From assembly GCF_003403095.1 (NCBI RefSeq), contig NZ_CP031555.1, forward strand, positions 2,992,501-3,056,500: a stretch of DNA of 64,000 nucleotides, read 5' to 3'. The notes under the pieces are model-generated. The model did not search any database and was not told where the DNA came from. It was given only the letters and a program-made list of their open reading frames with translations. The translations under genes were made by a program, and so were the position numbers. Source of the DNA: Thalassospira indica. Its GTDB lineage: Bacteria; Pseudomonadota; Alphaproteobacteria; Rhodospirillales; Thalassospiraceae. Every line of letters begins with the position of its first letter. Positions within the stretch are counted from its first letter, which is position 1. Below, piece by piece: positions 27,553 to 36,736 of the stretch.

Positions 27553-27960
27553 CTATTCCTGACCCGGCTGCATGGCCGTCATCAATTGGACTTTCTCAAT
27601 GCCAAGTTCCTGAAGACGCGCCAAAAGGGTCACGACCTTGGCACCTTCGACTTCGCGGTCGGCCCGGATTTCGACCGGACGGCCGATATAATCGGCTGGC
27701 AGCATTGACGACAGGCGATCAAGCCCACCCGTCAAATCATCAATCCCGATTTCACCATTGCTGCCAAACCACAAGACAATGGTGTCTTCCGGTTGGCCTT
27801 CGGCGGTTTGGCTGGCGGGCGGGTCAACTTCAAAGGGACCGAGTTTTTGCAGGCTTCCGGCAATCATGAAAAAGATCAAAAGCAGGAAGACGATGTTGAT
27901 CAAAGGCAACATCGGTTCCTGAACCGGTCCGTCCTCGGCAATCTGGATGCGGCGTTTCAT
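27553..27960 (-). CDS. exbD: ExbD-type biopolymer transport protein (second of two)
   Basis: The 135-residue protein has one membrane segment (about 18-38; [18 protein letters not shown]) and a periplasmic C-terminus. The proton-carrying Asp of ExbD, normally at the start of the segment (as in TPLIDVVF), is replaced here by Asn (LINIVF). The family's Pro and Leu positions remain. It starts inside the stop of the preceding exbD (ATGA overlap of 4 bases), indicating coupled translation. The missing Asp suggests a partner role rather than proton transfer. Confidence 0.88.
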   Translation of the reverse strand: MKRRIQIAEDGPVQEPMLPLINIVFLLLIFFMIAGSLQKLGPFEVDPPASQTAEGQPEDTIVLWFGSNGEIGIDDLTGGLDRLSSMLPADYIGRPVEIRADREVEGAKVVTLLARLQELGIEKVQLMTAMQPGQE

Positions 27961-28346
27961 TCAATGAACTCCACATCCGTGACGCCACCACGGCCCAGCG
28001 TATCCATCACTTCGACCAGTCGTTGCAGATTGGCACCATTGATCGGCCGCAGGCGTACCGGTGATCCGTCATGATCACGCAAAAGCGTCGGCGCCAGATT
28101 CGAAAGCGCAATCGCATTGCCATTGATCGACAGGCCACCATTAACATCGACCTCGACCGTGACCGGTCGGGTGTCGCTTTGGCTGGTGGCGCGACCATCG
28201 GTGATGCTGACCGACATCTCAAAGCCCTTCCAGTCAAGGAAGCTTGAAGCCAGCATGAAGAAGATCAGCAGGATAAAGACAACATCAATCAGCGGGGTCA
28301 GACCGATCATCGGTGTAGAACCGCTGTTGCGTTCGCGCAGCTGCAT
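27957..28346 (-). CDS. exbD: ExbD-type biopolymer transport protein (first of two)
   Basis: The 129-residue protein has the canonical TPLIDVVFILLIFFMLASSF segment with the essential Asp, a periplasmic domain and an ExbD-like C-terminus ([17 protein letters not shown]). It overlaps the next gene by 4 bases. With its Asp-lacking sibling it may form a mixed ExbD dimer in one ExbB pore. Confidence 0.92.
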   Translation of the reverse strand: MQLRERNSGSTPMIGLTPLIDVVFILLIFFMLASSFLDWKGFEMSVSITDGRATSQSDTRPVTVEVDVNGGLSINGNAIALSNLAPTLLRDHDGSPVRLRPINGANLQRLVEVMDTLGRGGVTDVEFIE

Positions 28347-28369
28347 GGGGCGACTTCCGGAAACGGGGT

Positions 28370-29251
28370 TTATTCGGCGGCGTGGCGCAGTTCGGAAACG
28401 TTTGATGCGCGGCTAAGCGTCTTGCGGGCCAGTTCACCGCGATTAACCACCAGCGTACAAACATCTTCCATCGTGGCGGCAGCACGGCCAATCACGCCTT
28501 GCATCCACATATGAAACGCGGTTGCCGGGATCGCGACCACAAGGCCGATGGCAGTTGTCAGAAGTGCCAGCCAGATACCGCCAGACAGCACAGACGGATC
28601 AATACGGCTGCCTGCCCCTTCCATACGCTGGAAGGCCTCGATCATGCCCATGACGGTACCCAGAAGGCCCAAGAGCGGGCTTAGCACGGCAATGGCCGAC
28701 ATGATCCGCAGACCACCATTGAGACCATCAATTTCCTTGCGCGCACGCGATGCAATCAGATCCGATGCTGCTTCGCGTTCCTCAGACGAACTTACCGGAA
28801 GCATCATGCCCGACAGGGCAATACGCGCGGCCGGATGGCGACGGCGTGCCAGAATTTCGGCCGCCTGCTGCTCGTCACCCGATGACAGGTGACGTTCGAC
28901 ATCCTTTACAAAGCCGTCGGCAAAAACACCACGGCGCAGGAACCCGACCAGCTTATAGAAGAACACCATAAGCCCGATCAGGGCCATCGCGGCCAGCACC
29001 CAGCCAACAACGCCTGCCCGGTCGACCTGTTCAATCACCGGAAGGCCAACAAAGCCATCCAGCATGCCGGTCGACTGGGTCGTTGCCGTTGCATCAATGG
29101 CAAGCCCGGTATTCGGGTCCACCATGACAGAACCGTCCGCATTAAGGTTTCCGGTCGCAGAGTCAGCCCCCACCGGGACGAGTGCGCCATCGGAAGAAAG
29201 CGGCGTTTGCGCATCCGAAGATGCGGCTGATGAATTCACAGGGTCAGACAT
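28370..29251 (-). CDS. exbB: ExbB/TolQ/MotA-type proton channel protein
   Basis: The start at 29251 (MSDPVNSS) has GGGAAAG 4 bases upstream. The 293-residue protein has a long N-terminal tail (about 1-75), then three membrane segments typical of ExbB (WVLAAMALIGLMVFFYKLVG; IMSAIAVLSPLLGLLGTVMG; GGIWLALLTTAIGLVVAIPA). The first of the operon, it carries the family GTVxGM motif and ends 23 bases before exbD. It powers the TonB system together with the two ExbD proteins. Confidence 0.93.
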   Translation of the reverse strand: MSDPVNSSAASSDAQTPLSSDGALVPVGADSATGNLNADGSVMVDPNTGLAIDATATTQSTGMLDGFVGLPVIEQVDRAGVVGWVLAAMALIGLMVFFYKLVGFLRRGVFADGFVKDVERHLSSGDEQQAAEILARRRHPAARIALSGMMLPVSSSEEREAASDLIASRARKEIDGLNGGLRIMSAIAVLSPLLGLLGTVMGMIEAFQRMEGAGSRIDPSVLSGGIWLALLTTAIGLVVAIPATAFHMWMQGVIGRAAATMEDVCTLVVNRGELARKTLSRASNVSELRHAAE

Positions 29252-29340
29252 GTAACTTTCCCGATCACAAAATTGATCACCACCAGACGTCCCGCTCTGG
29301 TGCGTTTGAAACTGATTTGCATTCTTTACAGGAAATAGAA

Positions 29341-29357
29341 TTGCGATGCAATCGCAA
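29341..29357. promoter_or_regulatory. perfect palindrome before the exbB operon
   Basis: TTGCGAT-GCA-ATCGCAA (29341-29357) is a perfect 7-3-7 inverted repeat 90 bases upstream of exbB. On the minus strand TTGCAT followed 17 bases later by TAAAGA could be a promoter overlapping it. A Fur/Mur-type operator is the likeliest reading in this context. The rest of 29252-29483 shows nothing else. Confidence 0.5.
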
Positions 29358-29483
29358 CCAACAGGCCAAAATACATTTTCATGCTGATCCCCTGCACCGA
29401 GCAGGTCATTCAGGGCGGGACAGGGTTTGCGTGATCGATCGGGAAATACGATGGCGAAAGCCAGGGCCAAAACCTAGATATGC

Positions 29484-29517
29484 AAAACCCCCGGAACTTC
29501 TGGGTTCCGGGGGTTTT
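29484..29517 (-). terminator. terminator of tRNA-Lys copy 1
   Basis: AAAACCCCCGGAAC pairs with GTTCCGGGGGTTTT around a short loop. On the minus strand it stands 5 bases downstream of the tRNA 3' end. Confidence 0.85.
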
Positions 29518-29521
29518 GAAT

Positions 29522-29597
29522 TGGTGAGCCCGACAGGATTCGAACCTGTGGCCAACTGATTAAAAGTCAGTTGCTCTACCAACTGAGCTACGGGCCC
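29522..29597 (-). tRNA. tRNA-Lys (TTT), copy 1
   Basis: The minus strand folds as a full cloverleaf: acceptor GGGCCCG/CGGGCTC with one G-U pair, D-arm GCTC...GAGC, anticodon loop CTTTTAA (TTT), T-loop TTCGAAT, and encoded CCA. 76 nt, identical to copy 2 at 29855-29930. Confidence 0.97.
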
Positions 29598-29616
29598 TCA
29601 ACGTTGGTGAGCGGCG

Positions 29617-29644
29617 TTTTAATGGGCCAGACGGGATCGGTCAA
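29617..29644 (-). promoter_or_regulatory. probable tRNA-Lys promoter, copy 1
   Basis: Minus-strand TTGACC (29644-29639) and ATTAAAA (29623-29617) are spaced 15-16 bases apart, 20 bases before the tRNA 5' end. The same layout is duplicated before copy 2. Confidence 0.5.
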
Positions 29645-29818
29645 CCCCCCTTTTTATGCGAAGACGCACATCAGCCATGAAAAGACATCAAATGGTGAAA
29701 AATACCTGCCAATCGCATGCCCGAATGTGCCTTTGCGGATACCAAAATATCGCCAATGGCAAGACGGGTTCCGGGGTTGGAAAAGATCGCGATATGCAGG
29801 GAGAATCCGGGCAAATAA

Positions 29819-29853
29819 AAAGCCCCCGAAACCGGTTGGGTTTCAGGGGCTTA
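29819..29853 (-). terminator. terminator of tRNA-Lys copy 2
   Basis: On the minus strand AAGCCCC-GAAACC pairs with GGTTTC-GGGGCTT and a T-run follows. It lies 2 bases beyond the tRNA 3' end. Confidence 0.8.
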
Positions 29854-29854
29854 T

Positions 29855-29930
29855 TGGTGAGCCCGACAGGATTCGAACCTGTGGCCAACTGATTAAAAGT
29901 CAGTTGCTCTACCAACTGAGCTACGGGCCC
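29855..29930 (-). tRNA. tRNA-Lys (TTT), copy 2
   Basis: Identical in all 76 positions to copy 1, with anticodon TTT and encoded CCA. Copies are 257 bases apart and each has its own promoter and terminator. Confidence 0.97.
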
Positions 29931-29949
29931 TCAAGGTTGGTGAAGCGCG

Positions 29950-29977
29950 TTTTAATGGCACAGGCGGCATCGGTCAA
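29950..29977 (-). promoter_or_regulatory. probable tRNA-Lys promoter, copy 2
   Basis: TTGACC (29977-29972) and ATTAAAA (29956-29950), same spacing and flanks as the copy 1 promoter (matching GTTTTAATGG core in the plus reading). Confidence 0.5.
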
Positions 29978-30027
29978 CACCTGTTTTCCATATTTTGGCT
30001 CTTTTTGCGCATTCAGCCCCAAAAACG

Positions 30028-30059
30028 CGAAAGCCGCCCCATGAAGGGACGGCTTTCGG
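30028..30059 (-). terminator. terminator of the gyrA-coaD-isomerase operon
   Basis: CGAAAGCCGCCCC pairs with GGG(A)CGGCTTTCG around ATGAA, and on the minus strand a T-run follows (complement of AAAAA at 30021-30025). It lies 24 bases after the isomerase stop. Confidence 0.8.
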
Positions 30060-30082
30060 TTGCAATAGTTCGAATATCGCGA

Positions 30083-30640
30083 TTATTGCGCGTCGGCAGC
30101 AACCTGCATTTTGACGATCTGATCCGGGTCGGCAACGCTGCCATTGGCCCAGGGCGCACCCTTTTTGATCATGTCGACATATTCCATGCCCTCAGTCACT
30201 TCGCCCCAGATGGTGTACTGACCATCAAGGTGCGGTGCATCGGCAAAGACGATGAAGAACTGGGAATCCGCACTGTTCGGATTGGCCGAACGGGCCATGG
30301 AAACGGTGCCGCGAACGTGACGTTCATTCGAAAACTCGGCATCAAGTTTCTGACCGGAACCGCCGGTTCCATTGCCTTTGGGATCACCGGTCTGCGCCAT
30401 GAAACCTTCGATCACACGATGGAATTTCAGCCCATCGTAAAAGCCTTCACGGGTAAGTTCCTTGATCCGGGCAACATGTTTCGGTGCCAGATCCGGGCGA
30501 AGCTGGATCACAACGCGGCCATCTTTCAGGTCAAGATAAAGCGTGTTTTCCAGATCCTGAGCGACTGCGTCGTTTCCATTGGACATGGTGATAAATCCTA
30601 GTACGAGAGCGATAATTGAAAATAGACGAAAAAGACGCAT
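30083..30640 (-). CDS. periplasmic cyclophilin-type peptidylprolyl isomerase
   Basis: The 185-residue protein has a signal peptide (about 1-28, ending near NDAVAQD) and the cyclophilin core: FYDGLKFHRVIEGFMAQTGD, MARSANPNSADSQFFI and LDGQYTIWGEV, which carry the catalytic Arg, Gln and Phe positions. The family isomerises prolyl bonds, in the periplasm here. It is 8 bases from coaD, which places it last in the operon started by gyrA. Confidence 0.94.
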   Translation of the reverse strand: MRLFRLFSIIALVLGFITMSNGNDAVAQDLENTLYLDLKDGRVVIQLRPDLAPKHVARIKELTREGFYDGLKFHRVIEGFMAQTGDPKGNGTGGSGQKLDAEFSNERHVRGTVSMARSANPNSADSQFFIVFADAPHLDGQYTIWGEVTEGMEYVDMIKKGAPWANGSVADPDQIVKMQVAADAQ

Positions 30641-30648
30641 GGCCTGCG

Positions 30649-31176
30649 TTATTCCTTTTCTTCTGCCAGCTTTTCGTGCAGCCGTTTCAGCACGTTTGCC
30701 GGCACAAATTCAGTGACATTCCCGCCCAGACGGGCGATTTCCTTCACGAAACGCGAAGAGACAAACTGTTGTTTGTCCGATGCCATCAAAAAGACGGTTT
30801 CAACTTCCGGGGATAGCCGGGCGTTCATCCCGGCCATCTGGAATTCATACTCAAAGTCCGATACCGCCCGAAGTCCACGGATAATCGTGCTGGATCCGTT
30901 TTCCTGGGCAAACTGCATCAGAAGCGATGAAAATGGCTTAACTGAGGTACGGGCGGCAACTTCACCGCCCGCAGCCTTGAGTGCACCTTCAACCAGTGCA
31001 CAGCGTTCATCGACCCCGAACATCGGACCTTTGCCGGCGTTGATCGCAACGCCGACAATCAGTTGATCGACGATCCGGGTCGCACGACGAATGATATCCA
31101 TATGCCCCTGGGTTACCGGATCAAAGGTGCCCGGATAAATCCCGATACGCGATACGGTAGAAGACGTTTCAGTCAT
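30649..31176 (-). CDS. coaD: phosphopantetheine adenylyltransferase
   Basis: The 175-residue enzyme shows the nucleotidyltransferase signature GTFDPVTQGHMDII, the substrate strand KPFSSLLMQFA and the motif IIRGLRAVSDFEYEFQMA, followed by a family Ser-Ser-x-x-V-x (VSSRFVKEIA). It adenylates 4'-phosphopantetheine to dephospho-CoA. It starts 11 bases after the gyrA stop, so the two are co-transcribed. Confidence 0.97.
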   Translation of the reverse strand: MTETSSTVSRIGIYPGTFDPVTQGHMDIIRRATRIVDQLIVGVAINAGKGPMFGVDERCALVEGALKAAGGEVAARTSVKPFSSLLMQFAQENGSSTIIRGLRAVSDFEYEFQMAGMNARLSPEVETVFLMASDKQQFVSSRFVKEIARLGGNVTEFVPANVLKRLHEKLAEEKE

Positions 31177-31187
31177 CGAACTTCCCG

Positions 31188-33998
31188 TTATTCGTCGCGG
31201 TCCGCTTCATCAGATGCCGGTGCCTCAGCCGCATCTTCATCAGATGCTTCCGGGGCCTGGTCGGCGGTTTCAACGGCACCTTCGGCACCCTCGATCACAC
31301 CTTCCTCGCCATCGATGATCTCATCATCTTCATCACCAAGGTTTGACAGACGTTCGACTGCGACGACCTGTTCGTCTTCGGCAGTACGGAACAGCGTCAC
31401 ACCCTGGGTCTTACGCCCGGCAATACGGATGTCATGGGTCGGCATACGGATGACCTTGCCACCATTGGTGACCATCATCAGTTCGTCACCTTCCTCGATC
31501 ACGAAGGACGCAGCGACATTACCGTTACGTTCCGACATCTCGATATTGGCAAAGCCCTGACCACCACGGCCGGTCACACGATATTCATAGGCAGACGTCC
31601 GTTTGCCATAACCGTTTTCAGTGACCGACAGGATCATCTGATCGCCACTGAGAATTTCCTGATAGCGTTCTTCGGACAGCAGTTCGAGCGGAAGGCTATC
31701 GGCCGTGATTTCCTCGCGACGCAACTTGCCGGTGATCGAGAGGTATTCACCGCGCTCTTCCATCGAAACATGGTTGCCAAACAGCACCGACATCGCGATG
31801 ACTTCGTCCTGATCGGCCAGACGGATGCCACGCACACCAACCGAATTACGGCCGGTAAAGACGCGCACGTCACCGACACGGAAACGAATGCACTTGCCCT
31901 GACGGGTTGTCAGAAGGATGTCGTCATCATCGGTACAGGTCTGAACCGCGATCAGCTTGTCACCACGTTCTTCTTCAAGCTTCATGGCGATCTTGCCGTT
32001 TGATTTCACGTTCACGAAATCGGCAAGGCTGTTACGGCGCACGTTACCGGTCGAGGTGGCAAACATCACATGCAGGTTCGGCCATTCTTCCTCATCGGGA
32101 AGCGGCAGGACCGTGGTGATATATTCGCCTTCTGACAGCGGCAACAGGTTCACAAGCGCCTTGCCGCGCGATTGCGGCGTACCCATCGGCAGGCGCCAGA
32201 CCTTCATCTTGTAGACCATCCCCTCGGAGCTGAAGAACAGAACCGGGGTGTGGGTATTGGCAACAAACAGCTTGGAAACGAAATCTTCCTCGCGGGTTGC
32301 CATGCCCGAACGGCCTTTGCCACCGCGACGCTGTGCGCGATAGGTCGACAGCGGAACACGCTGGATGTAACCGCTGTGCGACACGGTCACCACCATGTCT
32401 TCACGGGCAATCAGGTCTTCGATGTCATGTTCGAATTCTGCTTCCTGAATTTCGCTGCGACGCGGGTCGGCGAATTCATTGCGCATTTCGGTCAGTTCAT
32501 CCTTGAGGATCGTCAACTTGCGCTCACGCGAGGCAAGGATATCAAGGAAGTCCTTGATCTTCTCACCCAACTCGGTCAATTCGCCCGCGATCTTGTCGCG
32601 TTCGAGACCGGTCAGGCGATGCAGACGCAGTTCAAGGATTGCACGCGCCTGTGCTTCGGACAGGCGATACATGCCATCAGTTGAACCAACCTGGTTCGGA
32701 TCGGCAATCAGTTCGATCAGCGGAACAATATCGCCCGCCGCCCAATCACGTTCCATCAGCTGTTCACGTGCGACAGTCGGATCGGCTGCATTACGGATCA
32801 GTTTGATGACTTCGTCGATATTCGATACCGCAATACCCAGACCAACCACGACATGGGCACGGTCACGCGCCTTTTTCAGAAGGTGGATGGTACGACGGGT
32901 AATGACTTCTTCGCGGAATTCGACGAAGGCCTGAATGATTTCCTTCAGGTTCATCAGTTCCGGCTTGCCACGGTTCAGCGCCAGCATGTTGACACCGAAC
33001 GAGGTCTGAAGCGCTGTAAAGCGGAACAGCTGGTTTAAGACAACATCGGCATTGGCATCACGCTTAAGCTCGATCACCATGCGCACGCCCGAACGGTCAG
33101 ACTCGTCACGCAGATCGGAAATGCCTTCAAGCTTCTTGTCGCGGACCAGTTCGGCGATCTTTTCCATCAGGGTGGCCTTGTTCACCTGATAGGGAACTTC
33201 GGTCACGATGATGGCTTCGCGGTTGGCACGGATTTCCTCGACATGGGTACGTGCCCGCATGACGACAGAACCACGACCGGTCTTGAATGCCGAATGGATG
33301 CCTGAACGGCCAAGAATAAGACCACCGGTCGGGAAATCCGGACCATGGACAAATTCCATCAGACCTTCGACGGAAATATTGGGATCATCGACATAGGCCA
33401 TGCAGCCATCAATGACTTCGCCAAGGTTATGCGGCGGAATGTTGGTTGCCATACCAACCGCAATACCACCGGCACCATTGACCAGCATGTTGGGGAAACG
33501 GGCCGGGATAACTGACGGTTCCTTGGTGGTTTCGTCATAGTTATCGCGGAAATCAATCGTATCCTTGTCGATATCATCGAGAAGGAAGTGCGCGGCCTTG
33601 GCCATGCGGGCCTCGGTGTAACGCATGGCGGCGGCCTTGTCGCCATCCATGGACCCGAAGTTGCCCTGCCCGTCAATCAGTTGCAGGCGCATGGAGAAAT
33701 TCTGCGCCATACGGACCATGGCATCGTAAATCGCGCTGTCGCCGTGCGGGTGATATTTACCCATCACATCCCCGACCACACGGGCCGATTTGCGGAACGG
33801 CTTGTTATATTCAAACCCGTTCTCGTGCATGGCGTACAGAATACGACGATGTACCGGCTTCAAACCGTCTCGGACGTCAGGCAGTGCGCGGCTGACGATC
33901 ACGCTCATCGCGTAATCGAGGTAGCTGCGGCGCATTTCTTGTTCGATGGAAACCGGGAAGATATCGCGGTTCTCGGGATTGGTCTCTTTGGTGGACAA
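31188..33998 (-). CDS. gyrA: DNA gyrase subunit A
   Basis: The 936-residue protein has the breakage-rejoining core with the catalytic Tyr in AMRYTEARM. The quinolone-determining region reads [19 protein letters not shown], with the wild-type Ser and Asp at the two usual resistance positions. Six beta-pinwheel blades of the C-terminal DNA-wrapping domain follow, with the GyrA box [10 protein letters not shown], and an acidic tail (about 890-936). Gyrase introduces negative supercoils. First gene of the gyrA-coaD-isomerase operon. Confidence 0.98.
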   Translation of the reverse strand: MSTKETNPENRDIFPVSIEQEMRRSYLDYAMSVIVSRALPDVRDGLKPVHRRILYAMHENGFEYNKPFRKSARVVGDVMGKYHPHGDSAIYDAMVRMAQNFSMRLQLIDGQGNFGSMDGDKAAAMRYTEARMAKAAHFLLDDIDKDTIDFRDNYDETTKEPSVIPARFPNMLVNGAGGIAVGMATNIPPHNLGEVIDGCMAYVDDPNISVEGLMEFVHGPDFPTGGLILGRSGIHSAFKTGRGSVVMRARTHVEEIRANREAIIVTEVPYQVNKATLMEKIAELVRDKKLEGISDLRDESDRSGVRMVIELKRDANADVVLNQLFRFTALQTSFGVNMLALNRGKPELMNLKEIIQAFVEFREEVITRRTIHLLKKARDRAHVVVGLGIAVSNIDEVIKLIRNAADPTVAREQLMERDWAAGDIVPLIELIADPNQVGSTDGMYRLSEAQARAILELRLHRLTGLERDKIAGELTELGEKIKDFLDILASRERKLTILKDELTEMRNEFADPRRSEIQEAEFEHDIEDLIAREDMVVTVSHSGYIQRVPLSTYRAQRRGGKGRSGMATREEDFVSKLFVANTHTPVLFFSSEGMVYKMKVWRLPMGTPQSRGKALVNLLPLSEGEYITTVLPLPDEEEWPNLHVMFATSTGNVRRNSLADFVNVKSNGKIAMKLEEERGDKLIAVQTCTDDDDILLTTRQGKCIRFRVGDVRVFTGRNSVGVRGIRLADQDEVIAMSVLFGNHVSMEERGEYLSITGKLRREEITADSLPLELLSEERYQEILSGDQMILSVTENGYGKRTSAYEYRVTGRGGQGFANIEMSERNGNVAASFVIEEGDELMMVTNGGKVIRMPTHDIRIAGRKTQGVTLFRTAEDEQVVAVERLSNLGDEDDEIIDGEEGVIEGAEGAVETADQAPEASDEDAAEAPASDEADRDE

Positions 33999-34201
33999 AG
34001 GCCGTGACCTCTTAAACGCTTGATCAGAAATGATTCAATCGGCGTGACATACACCTATTTGAAGGCACATGCCGGACCAGAAAGGCGGAAAGTATCAGGT
34101 TTGTCCCGCACAAACAATATTGACAAATTCTATCGCGCAAGGTTGGGCAATAAAGTTCGAAATTTCGCGAAAATTCGCGGTTTTTCCAGCATTTAAAACC
34201 G

Positions 34202-35173
34202 TCACTTTCCGCCCGATTTGTCGCCTTTGGGAACTTCCATCACCGGTGTCATCGGATCAGACTTCAAAACCGGCCCATCGACATCCTTCGGTTTACGACC
34301 AAAACGCATCTGTGATGCGGCAATACCGCCCAGAATGACCGCCAGGGCAATCAATGCATTGGGCTGGGGCACTTCGCCCAGCACGATAAAGCTGATGACC
34401 ACGCCAACGGCTGGCACCAGATAATTGTTAAACACAAGGAAGCTGGCCCCGGCCACCGCAATCAATTGCAAAATCAGGAACATGGCAATGCCGGTCGGAA
34501 ACATGCCGAGATACATGATGGAAAGTGCGCCTTCAGGGTCCCAGTCCATTGTCCAGGGCTGATCGATAACCAAGGTAAAGGGCATCAGCATCAAGGCGGC
34601 AAATGTCAGGATCACGGCCGTCGATCCGATGCGTGGCTGATCACGCAGATTGCGCGCGACAAGCGACGAGATCGCATAACCGATTGCTGCAACCAGAATG
34701 GCCAACTGGAACAGGAACTCGCCCCCCAGCCCGGAAAGTGTTTCCGGCCCGAACAGAACGATCACGCCAATCGTTCCCAAAATCACCCCGACAACCTTGC
34801 CGGTTGAAAGCTTTTCATCATGGGTGAAGAAATGCGCCAGAACCACTGTGGTCAGCGGCACAGTCGACATCAGGATCGCGGCCAATCCGGCATCGACCTG
34901 TGTTTCACCATAACTGATCAAAAAGAACGGAATGGCATTACCAATCAGGGCGACCATAAAGGTCGAAATCCAGGCACCCCGCCCCTTGGGCAGTTCGGAT
35001 TTACGAATAGCCGCGAAACACCACAGGACAAGGGCGGCAAAGGACAAACGGCCACAGGCCACCACCAGCGGCGAATAGGCATGCACGCCGATTTTGATGA
35101 AGGTGAATGAACTTCCCCACATCAAGGCCAGCAGCAACAACAAGCCATATTCACGAATTCCCGGACGTTTCAT
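34202..35173 (-). CDS. DMT-superfamily (EamA) transporter
   Basis: The 323-residue protein has two EamA repeats, about ten membrane segments, with typical LLALMWGSSFTFIKIG at the start and the second-repeat PTGIAMFLILQLIAVAGASF region. The C-terminal tail is hydrophilic (KSDPMTPVMEVPKGDKS). The substrate is unknown; family members export amino acids and other metabolites. About 200 bases separate it from gyrA, and nothing is evident in that gap. Confidence 0.9.
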   Translation of the reverse strand: MKRPGIREYGLLLLLALMWGSSFTFIKIGVHAYSPLVVACGRLSFAALVLWCFAAIRKSELPKGRGAWISTFMVALIGNAIPFFLISYGETQVDAGLAAILMSTVPLTTVVLAHFFTHDEKLSTGKVVGVILGTIGVIVLFGPETLSGLGGEFLFQLAILVAAIGYAISSLVARNLRDQPRIGSTAVILTFAALMLMPFTLVIDQPWTMDWDPEGALSIMYLGMFPTGIAMFLILQLIAVAGASFLVFNNYLVPAVGVVISFIVLGEVPQPNALIALAVILGGIAASQMRFGRKPKDVDGPVLKSDPMTPVMEVPKGDKSGGK

Positions 35174-35478
35174 TTTATCAGCCCATTTTTGCCATACTTA
35201 TTGGGCCTTATCGCGATCACGAACAGACCAGATCAAGCGTTAAGACCCATACGCTTTTTAATCAAGGAAATACCTTTTCACAGATTTTGCCCCAATAACA
35301 GCACGCCGCAGGCCGCTGAATGCAGTTTGCGAAATTCTCGCATTGAGGCCCTGCCTTAAGGCAGATCAAAGCGTTTCAGAGATAAAAATGAAAAAAAGTC
35401 ACCATCGACATAGAATAGCTGTTGCGAATGACTTGCAATTGCATTACATTACGCATAACGAAAAAATCGGGATATGAG
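35174..35478. other. intergenic region with palindrome and TGCAA-type site
   Basis: The 305-base gap holds a perfect palindrome CTGCCTTAAGGCAG (35351-35364) and the TGCAA-rich site at 35422-35447. No tRNA or terminator is seen. Confidence 0.45.
35422..35447. promoter_or_regulatory. candidate Fur/Mur-class operator before a small protein
   Basis: TTGCGAATGACTTGCAA (an imperfect 8-1-8 inverted repeat) continues into TTGCATTAC. The TGCGAATGAYT part is shared with the site before the TonB receptor. It lies 32-57 bases before the start of the small gene. Confidence 0.4.
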
Positions 35479-35481
35479 ATG

Positions 35482-35700
35482 ATGAGTTATGTTGATCAGG
35501 AATTGACGGTCGAAGACATGCTTGCCGACCCGATCGTTCAGACATTAATGCGCTATGACGGCGTCTCTGCCAGTGATGTTCGTCACACGATCGAGCAGGT
35601 AAATCAGAATCGGCCGGAAAATCCGGTGGATGGCGCCCATGCCGACGCATGGGCAACCACCAACCCCGTCAAATCAGGGCTGCACAACACTGCGGCTTAA
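35482..35700 (+). CDS. small protein of unknown function
   Basis: 72 residues from ATG 35482 (an ATG at 35479 is directly adjacent). It is soluble and acidic, with a helical core (VEDMLADPIVQTLMRYDGVS; DVRHTIEQVNQ) and a polar His/Ala-rich end. No domain is recognised. The codon pattern fits the genome, and the TGCAA-type site upstream suggests metal-linked control, which is inference. Confidence 0.6.
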   Translation: MSYVDQELTVEDMLADPIVQTLMRYDGVSASDVRHTIEQVNQNRPENPVDGAHADAWATTNPVKSGLHNTAA

Positions 35701-35724
35701 TGCACCTGCTCACCTTGGTTGGTG

Positions 35725-36582
35725 CTATCGGGTGTTCAGCGCCCAGTCATATTCATAGTCGGCGATATCAAGTTCCGTGATATCGCCCAAGGCTTTCGTC
35801 AGCTCCGGTCCGGCGAATTTTCTCAGATGCGCGATGAATTCCGCATCGCTTTTCCCGAAATCATCCCGATACCAGTCATACAGGCTTGAAAGCACAAGGC
35901 CGCCATCGGCGTTGATGCGCACAGCACGCGGATGGTTGATGAAATCACGCGCCGCCTGATCAAGCTGCGCTTCAAGCTTATCCGCATCAAAGGCATCTGG
36001 CGCCAATGCCGGGCAACCAATCGACGCACAATTGACCACATAATGAATACGCGCATCGTGCCAGATCGGACGCAGGATGCGATGTTCGATATCATCAAGG
36101 CTCAGCACCCTGCCCTCAACCGTGATCAGCTTCTTGCCCCATGGGCCAGAAGACAGCAACGATGAAAACAGCCCCGGCGAGATATCGATATCGCGTATGC
36201 TGTCGACCGGATAATGATCGAGAACCACCTTAGCGGTCAGCGCATTATACAGGTTCACCCAATAGGCAAATTGTTGATCGCGGTTAAGCGCATCGACATT
36301 GACCTTGGTCATGGCATCGACATAGCCCGTGATCATCCCTGCCCCGCCATCACGACTGGCCGCTGCATAATCAAAGCTGGTCACACCGGGTTCATGTTGG
36401 ATCACGTATCGATCCAGCATCGTCTGCCAATCACCATGGTCAATCTCAACCGTACTGCTTGGATCATGCGCCTGCCAATCCGGCCATAAATCGGCATCCG
36501 GCGCAGCTTGCACGGGGCGCACAGACACAACAACCGCAACAGCAATCAGCAAAAAGGACAGGGCAACACTTAACGCACGCAT
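35725..36582 (-). CDS. DUF547 family exported protein
   Basis: The start at 36582 (MRALSVALSF) gives a normal signal peptide (to about AAPDAD); a longer frame would place the hydrophobic segment far from the N-terminus. The 285-residue protein shows the DUF547 signature YWVNLYNALT, then HYVVNCASIGCPAL, which carries the conserved Cys pair and Glu/Asp. The function of the family is unknown, though a periplasmic or envelope role is indicated by the signal. It stands alone and is convergent with the small gene. Confidence 0.88.
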   Translation of the reverse strand: MRALSVALSFLLIAVAVVVSVRPVQAAPDADLWPDWQAHDPSSTVEIDHGDWQTMLDRYVIQHEPGVTSFDYAAASRDGGAGMITGYVDAMTKVNVDALNRDQQFAYWVNLYNALTAKVVLDHYPVDSIRDIDISPGLFSSLLSSGPWGKKLITVEGRVLSLDDIEHRILRPIWHDARIHYVVNCASIGCPALAPDAFDADKLEAQLDQAARDFINHPRAVRINADGGLVLSSLYDWYRDDFGKSDAEFIAHLRKFAGPELTKALGDITELDIADYEYDWALNTR

Positions 36583-36736
36583 GATCACCAAACCAGATTT
36601 CAACAGATTTGATCCCACCTTACCCGCTGCGGGCAAAACCGGCGCATCAAACCGGCGTGATCACTATCATATCGCCCGGTCATCCCCTTGATCGGCTTAT
36701 ATACATTTAACCCCAAGTTGGGTTATACTGGGCGTC

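Noticed and set aside
26935..27869. Ser/Gly-rich plus-strand frames opposite tonB
   Set aside because: They mirror the Pro/Glu repeats of TonB in another frame and have no start site or conserved residues.
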